From positions 24,594 through 88,593 of the forward strand of contig NZ_JANXMU010000083.1 of assembly GCF_025354435.1 (NCBI RefSeq): DNA of 64,000 bases, read 5' to 3'. Below, in pieces: positions 36,005-46,116 of the stretch. Within the stretch, counting starts at the first letter, position 1; every line of letters starts with the position of its first letter. Below the pieces are notes generated by a model. That model did not search any database. It had not been told where the DNA came from and saw only the letters and a program-made list of their open reading frames with translations. The DNA comes from Rhodoferax sp. GTDB taxonomy: Bacteria > Pseudomonadota > Gammaproteobacteria > Burkholderiales > Burkholderiaceae_C. A program made the position numbers and the translations under genes.

Positions 36005-36838
36005 ATGACAGCGTTACAAAAGATAGGCCAAGGGCTGCGAACCTTCGCAGCAGATATTACCCAAGGCTTTTTTGAGATTACCCATAACGGATTTGCCCTG
36101 CTGGGCTTGGTCGTTGCCTTTTTGGTCGTGACCATGACCGCCCGGCCCGATTTGCGCCAAGTTGCCGAAGTCCAATTGATGGGCTGGCTTCAGGAGCGTC
36201 AAGTGGTGCCCGGTGCCGACACGGAATTGGCCGCAGAAGCTGATACCGATGCGGTAGACCGCGCCACCGCCAGCAATCCACAAGATCTGCCTAAACAGCA
36301 GGCTGCAGTGGCTTACTGGCTGAGCAAAAAATACCATGTAGCAGCCGAACCGGTTAGCGCTTTGGTGGCAGAGGCTTATGACCTCGGCAAACGCGTCAAA
36401 CTCGACCCGACCCTGATCTTGGCGGTCATGGCGATTGAATCTGGTTTCAACCCATTCGCCCAAAGCCCAGTTGGTGCCCAGGGACTGATGCAAGTAATGA
36501 CCCGTGTGCACACTGAAAAATACGATGTATTTGGCGGGAAACTGGCTGCGTTTGATCCCTTGACCAATTTGCGCGTCGGTGTAAAGGTGCTGCAAGAGTG
36601 CATCGCCCGCGCGGGCTCAGTTGAAGGCGGTCTGCGCAACTACGTGGGCGCGGCAAACATCCAAGACGACGGTGGCTATGCCGGCAAAGTCATGGCGGAA
36701 CACAGCCGCCTGCAACAAGTTGCCGCCGGTCGCTCTGCACCCGTAGCCGCACCCCGCACCATTCCTGTGGCGGCGCCCGCACTGAAGACACAGGCTCCTG
36801 CAGACGAAGACAAAGTCGCGTTGCTCGTCAAGTATTAA
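36005..36838 (+). CDS. Lytic transglycosylase (SLT domain), membrane-anchored
   Basis: Peptidoglycan-cleaving enzyme of 277 residues. A single hydrophobic segment at about 29-46 anchors it with the catalytic part outside; the SLT domain has catalytic Glu145 in AVMAIESGFNP, followed by SPVGAQGLMQVM and NLRVGVKVLQECI. The Ala/Pro-rich C-terminal tail is probably disordered. ATG 36005 has GAGGAAG upstream. It sits behind its own promoter and a long leader, and immediately before the glyA riboswitch; it seems to be a single-gene unit. Confidence 0.9.
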   Translation: MTALQKIGQGLRTFAADITQGFFEITHNGFALLGLVVAFLVVTMTARPDLRQVAEVQLMGWLQERQVVPGADTELAAEADTDAVDRATASNPQDLPKQQAAVAYWLSKKYHVAAEPVSALVAEAYDLGKRVKLDPTLILAVMAIESGFNPFAQSPVGAQGLMQVMTRVHTEKYDVFGGKLAAFDPLTNLRVGVKVLQECIARAGSVEGGLRNYVGAANIQDDGGYAGKVMAEHSRLQQVAAGRSAPVAAPRTIPVAAPALKTQAPADEDKVALLVKY

Positions 36839-36869
36839 ATTTTCACGAAGCCTCCGTTACACTAGCCAA

Positions 36870-37022
36870 GTACGCAACTGGCGATAGGCGTGACCCCAAA
36901 GGGTGCTCACGCTGACGTGGACTACCGCTGCGGCCTTCTCACAAGGCCCGCCGGGCAACCACTGGGAAGCGTACCGCTAGGGCCTCCGGGCTCTTGGCGT
37001 TCAGCCGTTCGCCTGGGCAGCA
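36870..37022 (+). ncRNA. Probable ZTP (pfl) riboswitch upstream of glyA
   Basis: Contains the three conserved stretches of the class, in order: CGCAACTGGCG (36873-36883), ACCACTGGGAAGCGTACCG (about 36958-36976) and the 3' element CGCCTGGGCA (37010-37019), with a GGCGTG/CACGC hairpin in the first part. ZTP riboswitches sense the purine precursor ZMP/ZTP when formyl-tetrahydrofolate is short and are known upstream of one-carbon genes including glyA. A TACACT -10-like element at 36858-36863 would place the transcript start at the riboswitch edge. No T-tract terminator follows, so control of translation (AAAGGA at 37063) is more likely. Confidence 0.75.
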
Positions 37023-37073
37023 CTTGCTTCACTGCAAGGACAACCGTCTTGACTACCAAGTTAAAGGACTGCC

Positions 37074-38318
37074 ATGTACGACCGTACGATTCTCGTAGAG
37101 CAAACCGACCCCGAGCTGTTCGCAGCCATCCAGGCTGAAAACGCCCGCCAAGAGCACCACATCGAGCTGATCGCCAGCGAAAACTACGCATCGCCCGCCG
37201 TGATGGCCGCACAGGGATCACAGCTCACTAACAAATACGCTGAAGGCTACCCCGGTCGCCGCTACTACGGTGGCTGCGAGTACGTCGACGTAGCAGAGCA
37301 ATTGGCGATCGACCGCGTCAAACAAATCTTTGGGGCCGAAGCCGCCAACGTACAACCGCATTGCGGCGCATCGGCCAACGAAGCCGTGTTTCTGGCCTTC
37401 TTGAAGCCTGGCGACACCATCATGGGCATGAGCTTGGCAGAAGGCGGTCACCTGACCCACGGCATGGCACTGAACATGAGCGGCAAGTGGTTCAATGTAG
37501 TCAGCTATGGCCTCGATGCCAACGAAGCTATTGACTACGATGCCATGGAACGCAAAGCCCATGAATCCAAGCCCAAACTCATTATTGCGGGTGCTAGTGC
37601 TTACTCTCTAGCTATTGATTTTGGGCGCTTTGCCAAAGTCGCTAAAGACGTGGGTGCCATCTTCATGGTGGACATGGCGCACTACGCCGGGCTGATTGCC
37701 GCAGGCATCTATCCCAACCCTGTGCCGCACGCCGATATCGTCACCTCCACCACCCACAAGAGTCTGCGTGGCCCCCGTGGCGGCATCATTCTGATGAAGT
37801 CGCAGTTTGAGAAAGCTATCAACAGCGCCATATTCCCCGGCCTGCAAGGTGGTCCGCTGATGCATGTGATCGCAGCCAAGGCGGTTGCCTTTAAGGAAGC
37901 TCTAGCCCCTGAATTCAAAATCTACCAACAGCAGGTTTTGAAGAACGCCCAAATCGTCGCTGAAACCCTGACCCAGCGCGGCCTGCGTATCGTCAGTGGC
38001 GGCACCCAAAGCCACCTGATGCTGGTCGATTTACGCGCCAAGGGCATTACCGGCAAAGAAGCAGAGGCCGTATTGGGCAGCACCCATATGACCATTAACA
38101 AGAACGCTATCCCAAACGATCCCGAAAAGCCCATGGTCACCAGCGGCGTGCGTATCGGCACCCCCGCCATGACCACGCGCGGCTTCAAGGACGAAGAGGC
38201 CCGCGCCACAGCCCATCTGGTTGCCGACGTACTGGACAACCCACGCGATGCGGCCAACCTGGATGCCGTACGGGCCAAGGTCGCCGCGTTGACCAACCGC
38301 TTCCCCGTCTACCGTTAA
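37074..38318 (+). CDS. glyA: Serine hydroxymethyltransferase
   Basis: PLP enzyme interconverting serine and glycine with tetrahydrofolate, the main source of one-carbon units; 414 residues, standard length. Schiff-base Lys229 lies in [12 protein letters not shown]; other family motifs are [28 protein letters not shown] and [19 protein letters not shown] precedes ATG 37074. A probable ZTP riboswitch sits in its leader, linking expression to folate/purine status. nrdR follows after 15 bases. A repeat-like sequence occurs inside at 37591-37615. Confidence 0.98.
   Translation: MYDRTILVEQTDPELFAAIQAENARQEHHIELIASENYASPAVMAAQGSQLTNKYAEGYPGRRYYGGCEYVDVAEQLAIDRVKQIFGAEAANVQPHCGASANEAVFLAFLKPGDTIMGMSLAEGGHLTHGMALNMSGKWFNVVSYGLDANEAIDYDAMERKAHESKPKLIIAGASAYSLAIDFGRFAKVAKDVGAIFMVDMAHYAGLIAAGIYPNPVPHADIVTSTTHKSLRGPRGGIILMKSQFEKAINSAIFPGLQGGPLMHVIAAKAVAFKEALAPEFKIYQQQVLKNAQIVAETLTQRGLRIVSGGTQSHLMLVDLRAKGITGKEAEAVLGSTHMTINKNAIPNDPEKPMVTSGVRIGTPAMTTRGFKDEEARATAHLVADVLDNPRDAANLDAVRAKVAALTNRFPVYR
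37591..37615 (-). repeat. Repeat-like segment inside glyA (tentative)
   Basis: Minus strand ATAGCTAGAGAGTAAGC followed by ACTAGCAC: both arms of the dispersed repeat but with a spacer 10 bases shorter. It encodes the conserved GASAYSLAI, so chance through codon choice is possible. Confidence 0.3.
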
Positions 38319-38333
38319 ACCACCACAGCCCCC

Positions 38334-38783
38334 ATGAAGTGCCCTTTCTGCGGCCATGGCGAGACCCAAGTGGTCGAAACCCGCGAATCCGACGACGGCG
38401 ACCTGGTACGCCGCCGCCGCAGATGTGGGGGCTGTGAAAAGAGATTCACCACTTACGAGCGTCCCGATGTCACATTCCCCGCTGTCGTTAAAAAGGACGG
38501 ACGCCGAATTGATTTTCAGTCTGACAAACTCCGTGCCTCTTTCGCCTTAGCACTTAGAAAACGTCCGATTAGTACCGCTCAAGTTGACCGCGCCATTGAG
38601 TTGATCGAAGAAAATCTTCTCAACATGGGTGTGCGAGAAGTCCAGTCCCATCAAATCGGCGAGCTAGTCATGCGTGAACTAAAAAAGCTAGACAAAGTTG
38701 CGTACATACGTTTTGCCAGCGTGTACCGTAATTTTGAAGATATTGATGCATTTAAAACGCTGGTAGACGAAGTTCAGCGATAG
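38334..38783 (+). CDS. nrdR: Transcriptional repressor NrdR
   Basis: Represses ribonucleotide reductase genes in response to ATP/dATP. 149 residues: N-terminal zinc ribbon (CPFC at 3-6, CGGC at 31-34) and an ATP-cone ([19 protein letters not shown] onward). Directly after glyA on the same strand, 15 bases apart, a common arrangement in this group and sensible for nucleotide metabolism. Codon use shifts to more AT-rich toward its end, just before the pilin operon. Confidence 0.97.
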   Translation: MKCPFCGHGETQVVETRESDDGDLVRRRRRCGGCEKRFTTYERPDVTFPAVVKKDGRRIDFQSDKLRASFALALRKRPISTAQVDRAIELIEENLLNMGVREVQSHQIGELVMRELKKLDKVAYIRFASVYRNFEDIDAFKTLVDEVQR

Positions 38784-38904
38784 ACCCCACGCGGCCCGGC
38801 TACAAATTACGATTTGACCACTAGCCTGCCCAGCGGTGGAGACTGCACGATAAGCGGCACACTGCAGATCTTCTCAAGTAAGCGCAGTTAACTATCATGT
38901 GGGC

Positions 38905-39552
38905 ATGGAATACTCGGCTCCCATCGTTACCTGGCATCAAGATGCCCCAGCGCACATTGCGGCGTGCAAAGTAAAAGGCTTCTCTTTACTTGAAGTGCTG
39001 ATTTCAATCATTATTTTATCGTTCGGATTGCTTGGTATGGTTGGTTTGCAGGCTACTGCTCTACAAGCGAACCGAGAAGCACGCATGCAATCTATAGCCG
39101 CATCGCTGGCGCGCGAAATTGCGGAAACCATGCGGGATAACAAAGGCATAGGACTGCTAACGGCAACTAGTAACCCCTATCTTGGCAACTTTACCTCGAG
39201 CCCATTGGCAGCGAACACCAATGCATACTGCCTGAATGTCGGCAGCGGCTGCACGAGTACCACCGATATCGCGAACGCCCAAATGACCGAATGGCTGTCC
39301 AGGGTAGACAGCGCATTACCGGGGGCCCATGTAACCATCTGCGTCGACGCTGCGCCTTTTGATGCGGCAGGGATTCCGCAATGGGGATGTACTGCGGTAA
39401 CAGGTGCCACCATACCAACCATGTACATCAAAATTGGCTGGACCCGTGGCTCCACTAACCGCGCTATTACAGCAACCAACACTGCTGCCCAACTGGTAGA
39501 CCGAGCAACAGTTCCATCAATTATTTTTCCAATCACTGCGGGGAATACCTGA
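38905..39552 (+). CDS. pilV: Type IV pilus minor pilin PilV
   Basis: Minor pilin of 215 residues. Prepilin peptidase site G/F in KVKGFSLLEVLISI, with a long (~25-residue) leader, then a hydrophobic helix (LSFGLLGMVGLQATAL) that packs in the pilus core, as in PilV/FimT-class priming pilins. GTG 38899 is an alternative start. It heads the operon pilV-pilW-pilX-pilY1-pilE-fimT; its stop overlaps the pilW start. The whole operon is visibly more AT-rich than the flanks. Confidence 0.88.
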   Translation: MEYSAPIVTWHQDAPAHIAACKVKGFSLLEVLISIIILSFGLLGMVGLQATALQANREARMQSIAASLAREIAETMRDNKGIGLLTATSNPYLGNFTSSPLAANTNAYCLNVGSGCTSTTDIANAQMTEWLSRVDSALPGAHVTICVDAAPFDAAGIPQWGCTAVTGATIPTMYIKIGWTRGSTNRAITATNTAAQLVDRATVPSIIFPITAGNT

Positions 39553-40547
39553 TGAAGTCGACACCTCGCCCAAGAATAAAGCAGCAGGGTTTGACCTTGG
39601 TAGAGCTACTTGTTGCGATGGTAATCAGCACCATCATTGCTATAGCTGCGATTGCCTCACTCATAGTTAGTCGCCAGGGTTTTACTGCAGTGGATGCATC
39701 ATCCCAACTGCGCGACAACGGTCGCTTTGCCACCGACTTTATACAACGTATTGGCGTTCAGACCGGATTTAAAGACTTGCAATATGCAGCCAAGGTTCGC
39801 TCGATGAACAACATTGGCATTACCAAAAATCCCGCTCCTAATATATTCGGCTTTAACAACGCAATACCAAGTGCATCTGATCCATTAAATACCTCAACGT
39901 CGCGAACAAGCACAACAGCCGTTGGTTATGGTAGTGACGCTCTTATTCTTCGATACCAAACAGTAGAGACTTATCCCGGATCCGGCGTTTCGGACAATTC
40001 AATAATTGATTGCTTTGGCAATGCATCCATTACTCCCCCTACTGATATAGATGACTATGTAACCAGCATTTTTTATGTAGACGTTAACGCCGCAAATGGA
40101 GAACCCTCTTTAATGTGCCTTAACGGACCTGGAGTTGCACAGCCGATTATTCAAGGTGTAGAAAACTTCCAAGTGCTCTACGGTGTAGACGGCGTCACGG
40201 CAAATACAGCTTCGACCGCAACGCAAACTTACGTGGCGAATCGCTACCTGCGTGCTGACCAAATGACCGTAGCGGCCGATCCTGTAGCTACCAACAACAA
40301 TTGGCGGCGCGTTCGCAGTATCCGTATTGGTATGGTTTTACGTGGCCCATTGGGTTCAGCCCAAACCACGCCTAACCCTGCCCCAACTTATTATCCATTT
40401 GGTGTAGCCGCAAACTCTACAGGCGGTATTGGTTCCGCCATGTCATCGACCAATGATGCTGGCACTATCTTTACACCCGCGGCCGACAACCGCCTTCGCC
40501 AAACTGTCACTTTCACGATCCACTTACGTAATGACCAAGGTCTCTGA
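39552..40547 (+). CDS. pilW: Type IV pilus minor pilin PilW
   Basis: Minor pilin of 331 residues with a prepilin cleavage site in QQGLTLVELLVAMVIST (G/L), the conserved Glu5 and a hydrophobic N-terminal helix. The large C-terminal domain (GFNNAIPSASDPLN onward) fits PilW, which is much longer than other minor pilins and helps form the priming complex with PilV, PilX and PilY1. ATG overlaps the pilV stop (TGATG). Confidence 0.9.
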   Translation: MKSTPRPRIKQQGLTLVELLVAMVISTIIAIAAIASLIVSRQGFTAVDASSQLRDNGRFATDFIQRIGVQTGFKDLQYAAKVRSMNNIGITKNPAPNIFGFNNAIPSASDPLNTSTSRTSTTAVGYGSDALILRYQTVETYPGSGVSDNSIIDCFGNASITPPTDIDDYVTSIFYVDVNAANGEPSLMCLNGPGVAQPIIQGVENFQVLYGVDGVTANTASTATQTYVANRYLRADQMTVAADPVATNNNWRRVRSIRIGMVLRGPLGSAQTTPNPAPTYYPFGVAANSTGGIGSAMSSTNDAGTIFTPAADNRLRQTVTFTIHLRNDQGL

Positions 40548-40548
40548 A

Positions 40549-41184
40549 ATGGCAGCTCAACTAAAACCATTGAATGCCGCTAAACACCACAATACGGCGT
40601 ATCAGCGTGGTGCCTCGCTCATTGTCGTCATGATGGTGTTGACTATCGTTTCATTGCTTGGAGTCGCAGGCATTCAAATTGCTACTATGAGCGAGCGGGG
40701 TGCCCGCAATGATAGAGACCAACAAATCGCGTGGCAGGCGGCTGAGGCGGGTTTGCTAGATGCTGAGTTTGATATGTACGGCCCCACAGGCACATCGGTA
40801 CGTCGCTCACTCTTTCAGCAATCCAATGACATTACGCGATTTATTCCTGGATGCGGCACTACTGGAAACGATATAGGTTTGTGTGCCTTGGTCACCAATA
40901 ATGTAGATAAACCTGCATGGTTAAGCGTTGACTTTACCGATACCAGCAACAGCGCACCCACAACAGTCTTCGGCACCTATACAAATCGTACTTTTGCATC
41001 TGGCAGCTTGGGGGTACAACCATCCAAACCACCTCGTTACGCCATTGAACCGATTCCAGACCCAGGCGGAGAAAATCGCGACCGAGGCGCCCCCCCCAAA
41101 AAATATATTTATAGAGTCACTTCCATGGGTTTCGGACCACGCGACGATATACAAGCTGTTGTGCAAATGATCTATCGCTATTGA
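40549..41184 (+). CDS. pilX: Type IV pilus assembly protein PilX
   Basis: PilX N-terminal domain protein, 211 residues. The segment RGASLIVVMMVLTIVSLLGV is the pilin-like helix without a canonical leader cleavage Gly-Phe, typical of PilX. ATG 40549 is one base after the pilW stop; AAGG lies upstream. The C-terminal part (PKKYIYRVTSMGFGP) fits minor pilin folds. Part of the same operon. Confidence 0.85.
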   Translation: MAAQLKPLNAAKHHNTAYQRGASLIVVMMVLTIVSLLGVAGIQIATMSERGARNDRDQQIAWQAAEAGLLDAEFDMYGPTGTSVRRSLFQQSNDITRFIPGCGTTGNDIGLCALVTNNVDKPAWLSVDFTDTSNSAPTTVFGTYTNRTFASGSLGVQPSKPPRYAIEPIPDPGGENRDRGAPPKKYIYRVTSMGFGPRDDIQAVVQMIYRY

Positions 41185-41197
41185 TATATAGAATTAT

Positions 41198-44100
41198 ATG
41201 AAAAATATACATTTTGGCTATTTTTTTAAATCATTTTCAGAAAATAAATGGCTCCTCCGCTGGGTTGGAATTATTATATTTTTAATAACAGCCACCATTA
41301 CGATGATAGTAAAAGGCGCTAGCACAGCCCCAATTATTCCCGTAATAAATTTATCGTCCGAACCTCTTTATGCCGCCACAGGAGGTGACAAGCCAGTTTT
41401 ATCACTGGCGTTATCGGTTGAATACCCTACGGTTGGCGCGCAATATGTAGACCAACCGAGTGCAACGACAGATGCAACCTACGCCAATACCAATGAATAC
41501 CTTGGCTACTACGATGCGGAGAGTTGCTATACGTATAACAATACGCCAACTGAAACCCCAGTTTCGCCTTTGACCGCCGTAGATTACAAGCGATTTGACC
41601 GTAGTGGTGCCGCTACGAACAGAAAGTGCAGCAATGCATTTAGTGGCAATTTTCTTAACTGGGCAACTAATTCCGCAATTGATATGCTTCGTCTTGCGCT
41701 ATCTGGTGGTGATCGCTATATAGACACATCTACATTGACTATTTTACAGAGAGCGGTCTTACCAAATGGAGACCCGGTATGCATGTGGAATAGCAGCAAC
41801 TTTCCAGCCAAGCAATTGACGCAAAATGGTGGTGGAACCGGTGCGTACTGGGGTGCAATCCCTGCAACAATGATTACCCAAGCAGCCGGAAATGACATAT
41901 GGGTCGCCAATACATTAAATCGCATTTATTTTGGCACCAGTAAAACAGGTAGCTGTACAAGCACTGGGGCGTACACGATTGGCGCATCTACTGCATCAGG
42001 CGTTGGCCCCGTCCAGTCGGGTACCGCTTTACCCAGCGGCTCAACCGTCTGTGCCTCAGAAAATAACAGCTGTAGCTTTTCAGGAGTCCAAGAGGTTTGG
42101 TATGGATCTGGATCCAAATGGAATTATGCACCCGCCTCCAATGGAGTCGCCTGCAGCAATACGGTTTTTGGTGACCCTATCGTTGGCACCTCAAAATCTT
42201 GCTACACCCGCCCATATTCAGGCACTTGGACGCCGGGGCAAACGTCAGGAAGTTTAAATTCAGATGGATTTTTTTATAGCCGCGTTAATGTCTGCAATGT
42301 AGATGCATCCAAAAACTTGATAGATGTCAGAGATTATGGCCTATGCAAACTGTACCCTAATGGAAATTACAAACCCACGGGCTCTATACAAAAATATAGT
42401 GATCAATTACGGCTTTCTGCATTTGGGTATTTACTCGACCAAACAGATAGTGCCGCGGGTTCTTCTGGACGCTATGGCGGAGTTTTACGCGCACCCATGA
42501 AATATGTTGGAGCCAAAACATTTGATATTAATGGCCAGGATAATACAGCCACAGGCGGAAATCCCAATATCGAATGGGATACATCCACGGGTGTTTTTAA
42601 AGCAAATCCAGATAATGACACGACCCAAAGCACGCCCATTAGTGGGGTTATTAATTATTTGAATAAATTTGGCCGTACTGGCCCCACGCCAGGACGATAC
42701 AAAATATACGACCCAGTGGGTGAACTGTATTATGAAAACTTACGGTATCTTCAAGGCTTGCAGCCCAGCCCAGCCGCGATTAGTGGGCCACCGACAACGG
42801 CTATGTACGATGGATTTCCTGTGACAACGAGCTGGGTAGACCCATACGGCAACAGTCGATCCAACACAAGTGACTACACATGTACGAAAAGTAATATTGT
42901 AGTAATTGGAGATATTAATACCCATGATGGAAATAAAATTCCAACCGCAGACACAAGCAATAACATACCAGATATTAACTACTGGACGGGTATTGTTCAA
43001 AGTTTTGAGAGAAACAATTCAACTACATACCTAGATGGACAAGGAGCCACCAGAACCACTGGCAATCCTAACAATCCGGTGAATGGCAACCCTCCAGGCA
43101 ATCAAATCATTGGAGAGGCCTATTGGGCACATACGCATGATATTCGGGGAAAAGATTGGACAGCTGGTTCAGGCCCAAGCCTGCAAAGACCTGGTTTGCG
43201 CGTAAAAACATATTTATTTGATGTTAACGAGTATGGTGCCTCCAATAACTCCAGCACCCGCCTTTACAATAATCAATTTTTTGCTGCTGCCAAGTATGGC
43301 GGATTTAGTGCCGACTCAACCAGCCCACCTTATAATTCATACGGCAACCCCTTTAAACAGCAAGATGGAACCAATAATAATAATGTATGGCAAGACCCTA
43401 CTCGACCAGGAGAAGCCAGTTCTTACTTCCTACAAAGTAGTGCCCGTGGTGTATTGACTGCTTTTGATAGTATTTTTAACAGGGCATCCACCCAAGCTCG
43501 AAGTATTGCTGGCAGTGCTGTTCAAAATAGCAATCTAACCACAGCAGGTAGTCTAATATACCAAGGCTCATTTGATACGACGGACTGGAGTGGCGACGTT
43601 CTTGCCTTTCCCCTGACACTGAATACCACTACTAGCCTAATTTCAGTTGGAACAGCATCCACTTGGACGGCTTCTGCGCAATTGGCCGCAATGCAATCTC
43701 CGGCTGCTTCTCGCCATATTTTTATTGGTAACGCTGGTGCGGGTACAAGCGCGGTTGCAACTGATTTTACTTGGTCGGGCATCAGTGGAAATGCAAACTT
43801 AATAGCCAATTTAAATAAATTAACAGCCACATCGTCTGCAGATGGTTTAGCCCAAGACCGGCTAAATTATCTACGAGGTGACAAATCTAAAGAAAGCAAC
43901 CCATTTCGTGTAAGAAGTAAATTGCTAGGTGACATTGTAAATTCCAGCGTGGCCTATTCTGGCACTCCTCAGAATATTGGTGCATATAGCAGCAGTTTTC
44001 AAAAATTCACCGCAACTACTGCAAGCCGTACGCCAGCCGTATTTGTGGGAGCAAATGATGGGATGTTGCATTCGTTTAATGCAACGACTGGAGACGAATT

Positions 44101-45616
44101 ATTTGCGTATATTCCCAGTTGGATGGGTCCTAAACTTTCCATACTGACCGACCCTAGCTACATTAGAAATCATCAGAGTTATGTTGATGGTTCTCCCGCT
44201 ATTGCGGAGGCTCAATTGGCATCAACTGGAAATGCTACAGATTGGAAAACCGTATTGGTTGCTGGGACCGGTGCAGGTGGATCGGGGGTTTTTGCGCTTG
44301 ACATTACAAATCCAAGCACATTTTCAGCCTCAAACGCCATGTGGGAATTCACCCGAGATGATGATCCTGATATGGGTTATGTAGTAGGACAACCAAAAAT
44401 TATGAAGTTGCGCACCAGCGCGCCGAATACAACGGCCACCTACCGCTGGTTTGCGTTAGTAGCAAGCGGAGTAAACAACTATACGGTCGCGAATAGCGCG
44501 GGAAATTTTGGCTCGGGCTATCCCGCATTATTTTTACTGGCACTCGACAAGCCTGCAGGTACTGCATGGACCAGTTCCGGCACTTCACCAAATTTTTATA
44601 AAATATCTTTACCAGTCAATGGAAAGATTGATCTAACTACGCCACTAACTGCACTATCACCTACTGGTCTAATTAACTTTCGGGCAACTTACGGCTCCAA
44701 CACCGAGTTATCCCAAGTTTTTATGGGTGACTTGTATGGCCAAGTCTTTAAATTAGATTTCTCACTACATGGCTCCACCGAGTGGGACATCAATAACCTT
44801 TCAGCCTATAACAAAGGAACCACTGGCAGCCCCTTGCCATACCCTCTTTATACCGCCAAGACTGCTTTGGGGGTAATACAACCCATTACCATGGCACCCA
44901 CTGTTGTATCTGGCCCCACCGTTGCTGGAGTTAACACTTCGTATATAGCTTTCGGCACGGGTAAGTATTTAGAAGTTTCAGATAAGACGTCCACTGCCAT
45001 TAATTCGTTTTATGTTATATACGATAATGGAAGCACGAAAGCGGATAGCTCACCAGCAGGCAGTAGCATTGTGTCAGGTCGCGGTCGGCTCGCTGCGGCA
45101 ACAGCAACACCGGCTACGAGCACCACTACTACAGGTACTATCTCCATCGGATCGTTTATATGGGGTCGCGCTGGTACCGATCTCGACACCACGCAACGAT
45201 CTGGCTGGTACTTTGACCTTCCGGTAACAGGCGAACGCCAAGTCAATAGTGCGATTGTTGCAGGTGATTACTTGGTATTTGGCAGTCTTATACCCGCAGC
45301 ATCAGGGTCACTGGGCTCATGTGCCGCCTCGGGTGGAAGCGGAAACAACTACACCATCAATGTTGACACAGGTGTGGGCTCGTCCACCATTTCTGTAGTT
45401 GGCATTCCAAGCGTACCCATACCCTTAGATGCCGGTGATGCAAGTTACGAAGAAAGCTTCAGCACAGGTCGTAGAATAAAAACGATTAAGCCAAAGGTTG
45501 CAGACTCTGGGTCCATGGGGATTGATGCTGGGCGCACAATTACTCCCACCAAAATCGTATCTGGTCGCATAAGCTGGCGGCAAATTAACAACTACCAAGA
45601 TTTAAAAAATAAATAA
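41198..45616 (+). CDS. pilY1: PilY1/PilC-type pilus tip adhesin
   Basis: Exported protein of 1,472 residues. An N-terminal hydrophobic segment (WVGIIIFLITATITMIVKG) acts as signal/anchor. The C-terminal third is the PilY1 beta-propeller (VFVGANDGMLHSFNATTGDE, AGTGAGGSGVFALDITNP, DDPDMGYVVGQPKIMKL). The first ~900 residues are Ser/Thr/Asn/Gly-rich and lack an obvious intact MIDAS-type vWA motif by eye, so the adhesive half is diverged. PilY1 caps the pilus with minor pilins and takes part in adhesion and surface sensing. Strongly AT-biased codons, unlike the genes outside this operon. Ends overlapping the pilE start. Confidence 0.9.
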   Translation: MKNIHFGYFFKSFSENKWLLRWVGIIIFLITATITMIVKGASTAPIIPVINLSSEPLYAATGGDKPVLSLALSVEYPTVGAQYVDQPSATTDATYANTNEYLGYYDAESCYTYNNTPTETPVSPLTAVDYKRFDRSGAATNRKCSNAFSGNFLNWATNSAIDMLRLALSGGDRYIDTSTLTILQRAVLPNGDPVCMWNSSNFPAKQLTQNGGGTGAYWGAIPATMITQAAGNDIWVANTLNRIYFGTSKTGSCTSTGAYTIGASTASGVGPVQSGTALPSGSTVCASENNSCSFSGVQEVWYGSGSKWNYAPASNGVACSNTVFGDPIVGTSKSCYTRPYSGTWTPGQTSGSLNSDGFFYSRVNVCNVDASKNLIDVRDYGLCKLYPNGNYKPTGSIQKYSDQLRLSAFGYLLDQTDSAAGSSGRYGGVLRAPMKYVGAKTFDINGQDNTATGGNPNIEWDTSTGVFKANPDNDTTQSTPISGVINYLNKFGRTGPTPGRYKIYDPVGELYYENLRYLQGLQPSPAAISGPPTTAMYDGFPVTTSWVDPYGNSRSNTSDYTCTKSNIVVIGDINTHDGNKIPTADTSNNIPDINYWTGIVQSFERNNSTTYLDGQGATRTTGNPNNPVNGNPPGNQIIGEAYWAHTHDIRGKDWTAGSGPSLQRPGLRVKTYLFDVNEYGASNNSSTRLYNNQFFAAAKYGGFSADSTSPPYNSYGNPFKQQDGTNNNNVWQDPTRPGEASSYFLQSSARGVLTAFDSIFNRASTQARSIAGSAVQNSNLTTAGSLIYQGSFDTTDWSGDVLAFPLTLNTTTSLISVGTASTWTASAQLAAMQSPAASRHIFIGNAGAGTSAVATDFTWSGISGNANLIANLNKLTATSSADGLAQDRLNYLRGDKSKESNPFRVRSKLLGDIVNSSVAYSGTPQNIGAYSSSFQKFTATTASRTPAVFVGANDGMLHSFNATTGDELFAYIPSWMGPKLSILTDPSYIRNHQSYVDGSPAIAEAQLASTGNATDWKTVLVAGTGAGGSGVFALDITNPSTFSASNAMWEFTRDDDPDMGYVVGQPKIMKLRTSAPNTTATYRWFALVASGVNNYTVANSAGNFGSGYPALFLLALDKPAGTAWTSSGTSPNFYKISLPVNGKIDLTTPLTALSPTGLINFRATYGSNTELSQVFMGDLYGQVFKLDFSLHGSTEWDINNLSAYNKGTTGSPLPYPLYTAKTALGVIQPITMAPTVVSGPTVAGVNTSYIAFGTGKYLEVSDKTSTAINSFYVIYDNGSTKADSSPAGSSIVSGRGRLAAATATPATSTTTTGTISIGSFIWGRAGTDLDTTQRSGWYFDLPVTGERQVNSAIVAGDYLVFGSLIPAASGSLGSCAASGGSGNNYTINVDTGVGSSTISVVGIPSVPIPLDAGDASYEESFSTGRRIKTIKPKVADSGSMGIDAGRTITPTKIVSGRISWRQINNYQDLKNK

Positions 45617-46116
45617 TGAAAAATAAATATAAAACCGGATTTACATTAATTGAATTAGTGATTGTAGTTGCTATTGTCGCCATATTAGCCGCAATGGCCT
45701 ACCCTTCCTACAAGTCATCTATATTGAAGGGCAAGCGCGCACAAGCTCGTACGGCATTGGTTGAATTACTACAGCAACAGGAGCGTTATATGACGCAGAA
45801 AAACTGTTATTTAGGATTTACCAACACAAGCGGCACAGCAACCGCTGCAGCAGACACTCGGTGCAATTCAACGACATCTACCGCAGTACCTTTTAAATTA
45901 TTTTCAGGTGACAATCCAAGCAACCCTGCTTATCAGCTTTTTGCCGATGCGTGTCCTTCCGGGACATCGACCATGGGATATTCTGAATGTATACGGGTAA
46001 ATGCAAAACCTACTGCCCCTGATCCAGAAGTAAATGTTCTCAGCATTACCAGCACGGGTATAAAAGACTGCACTGGGACCGCTCAAACAGCGAACTTCAC
46101 TCTATGCTGGCCTTGA
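45616..46116 (+). CDS. pilE: Type IV minor pilin PilE
   Basis: Pilin-like protein of 166 residues. Short leader MKNKYKTG then FTLIELVIVVAIVAILAAM, with Glu5 conserved. Two Cys near the C-terminus (DCTGTAQTANFTLCWP) fit the disulphide-bonded D-region of PilE. It overlaps the pilY1 stop by one base (TAATG) and its own stop overlaps the fimT-like start. Confidence 0.9.
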   Translation: MKNKYKTGFTLIELVIVVAIVAILAAMAYPSYKSSILKGKRAQARTALVELLQQQERYMTQKNCYLGFTNTSGTATAAADTRCNSTTSTAVPFKLFSGDNPSNPAYQLFADACPSGTSTMGYSECIRVNAKPTAPDPEVNVLSITSTGIKDCTGTAQTANFTLCWP

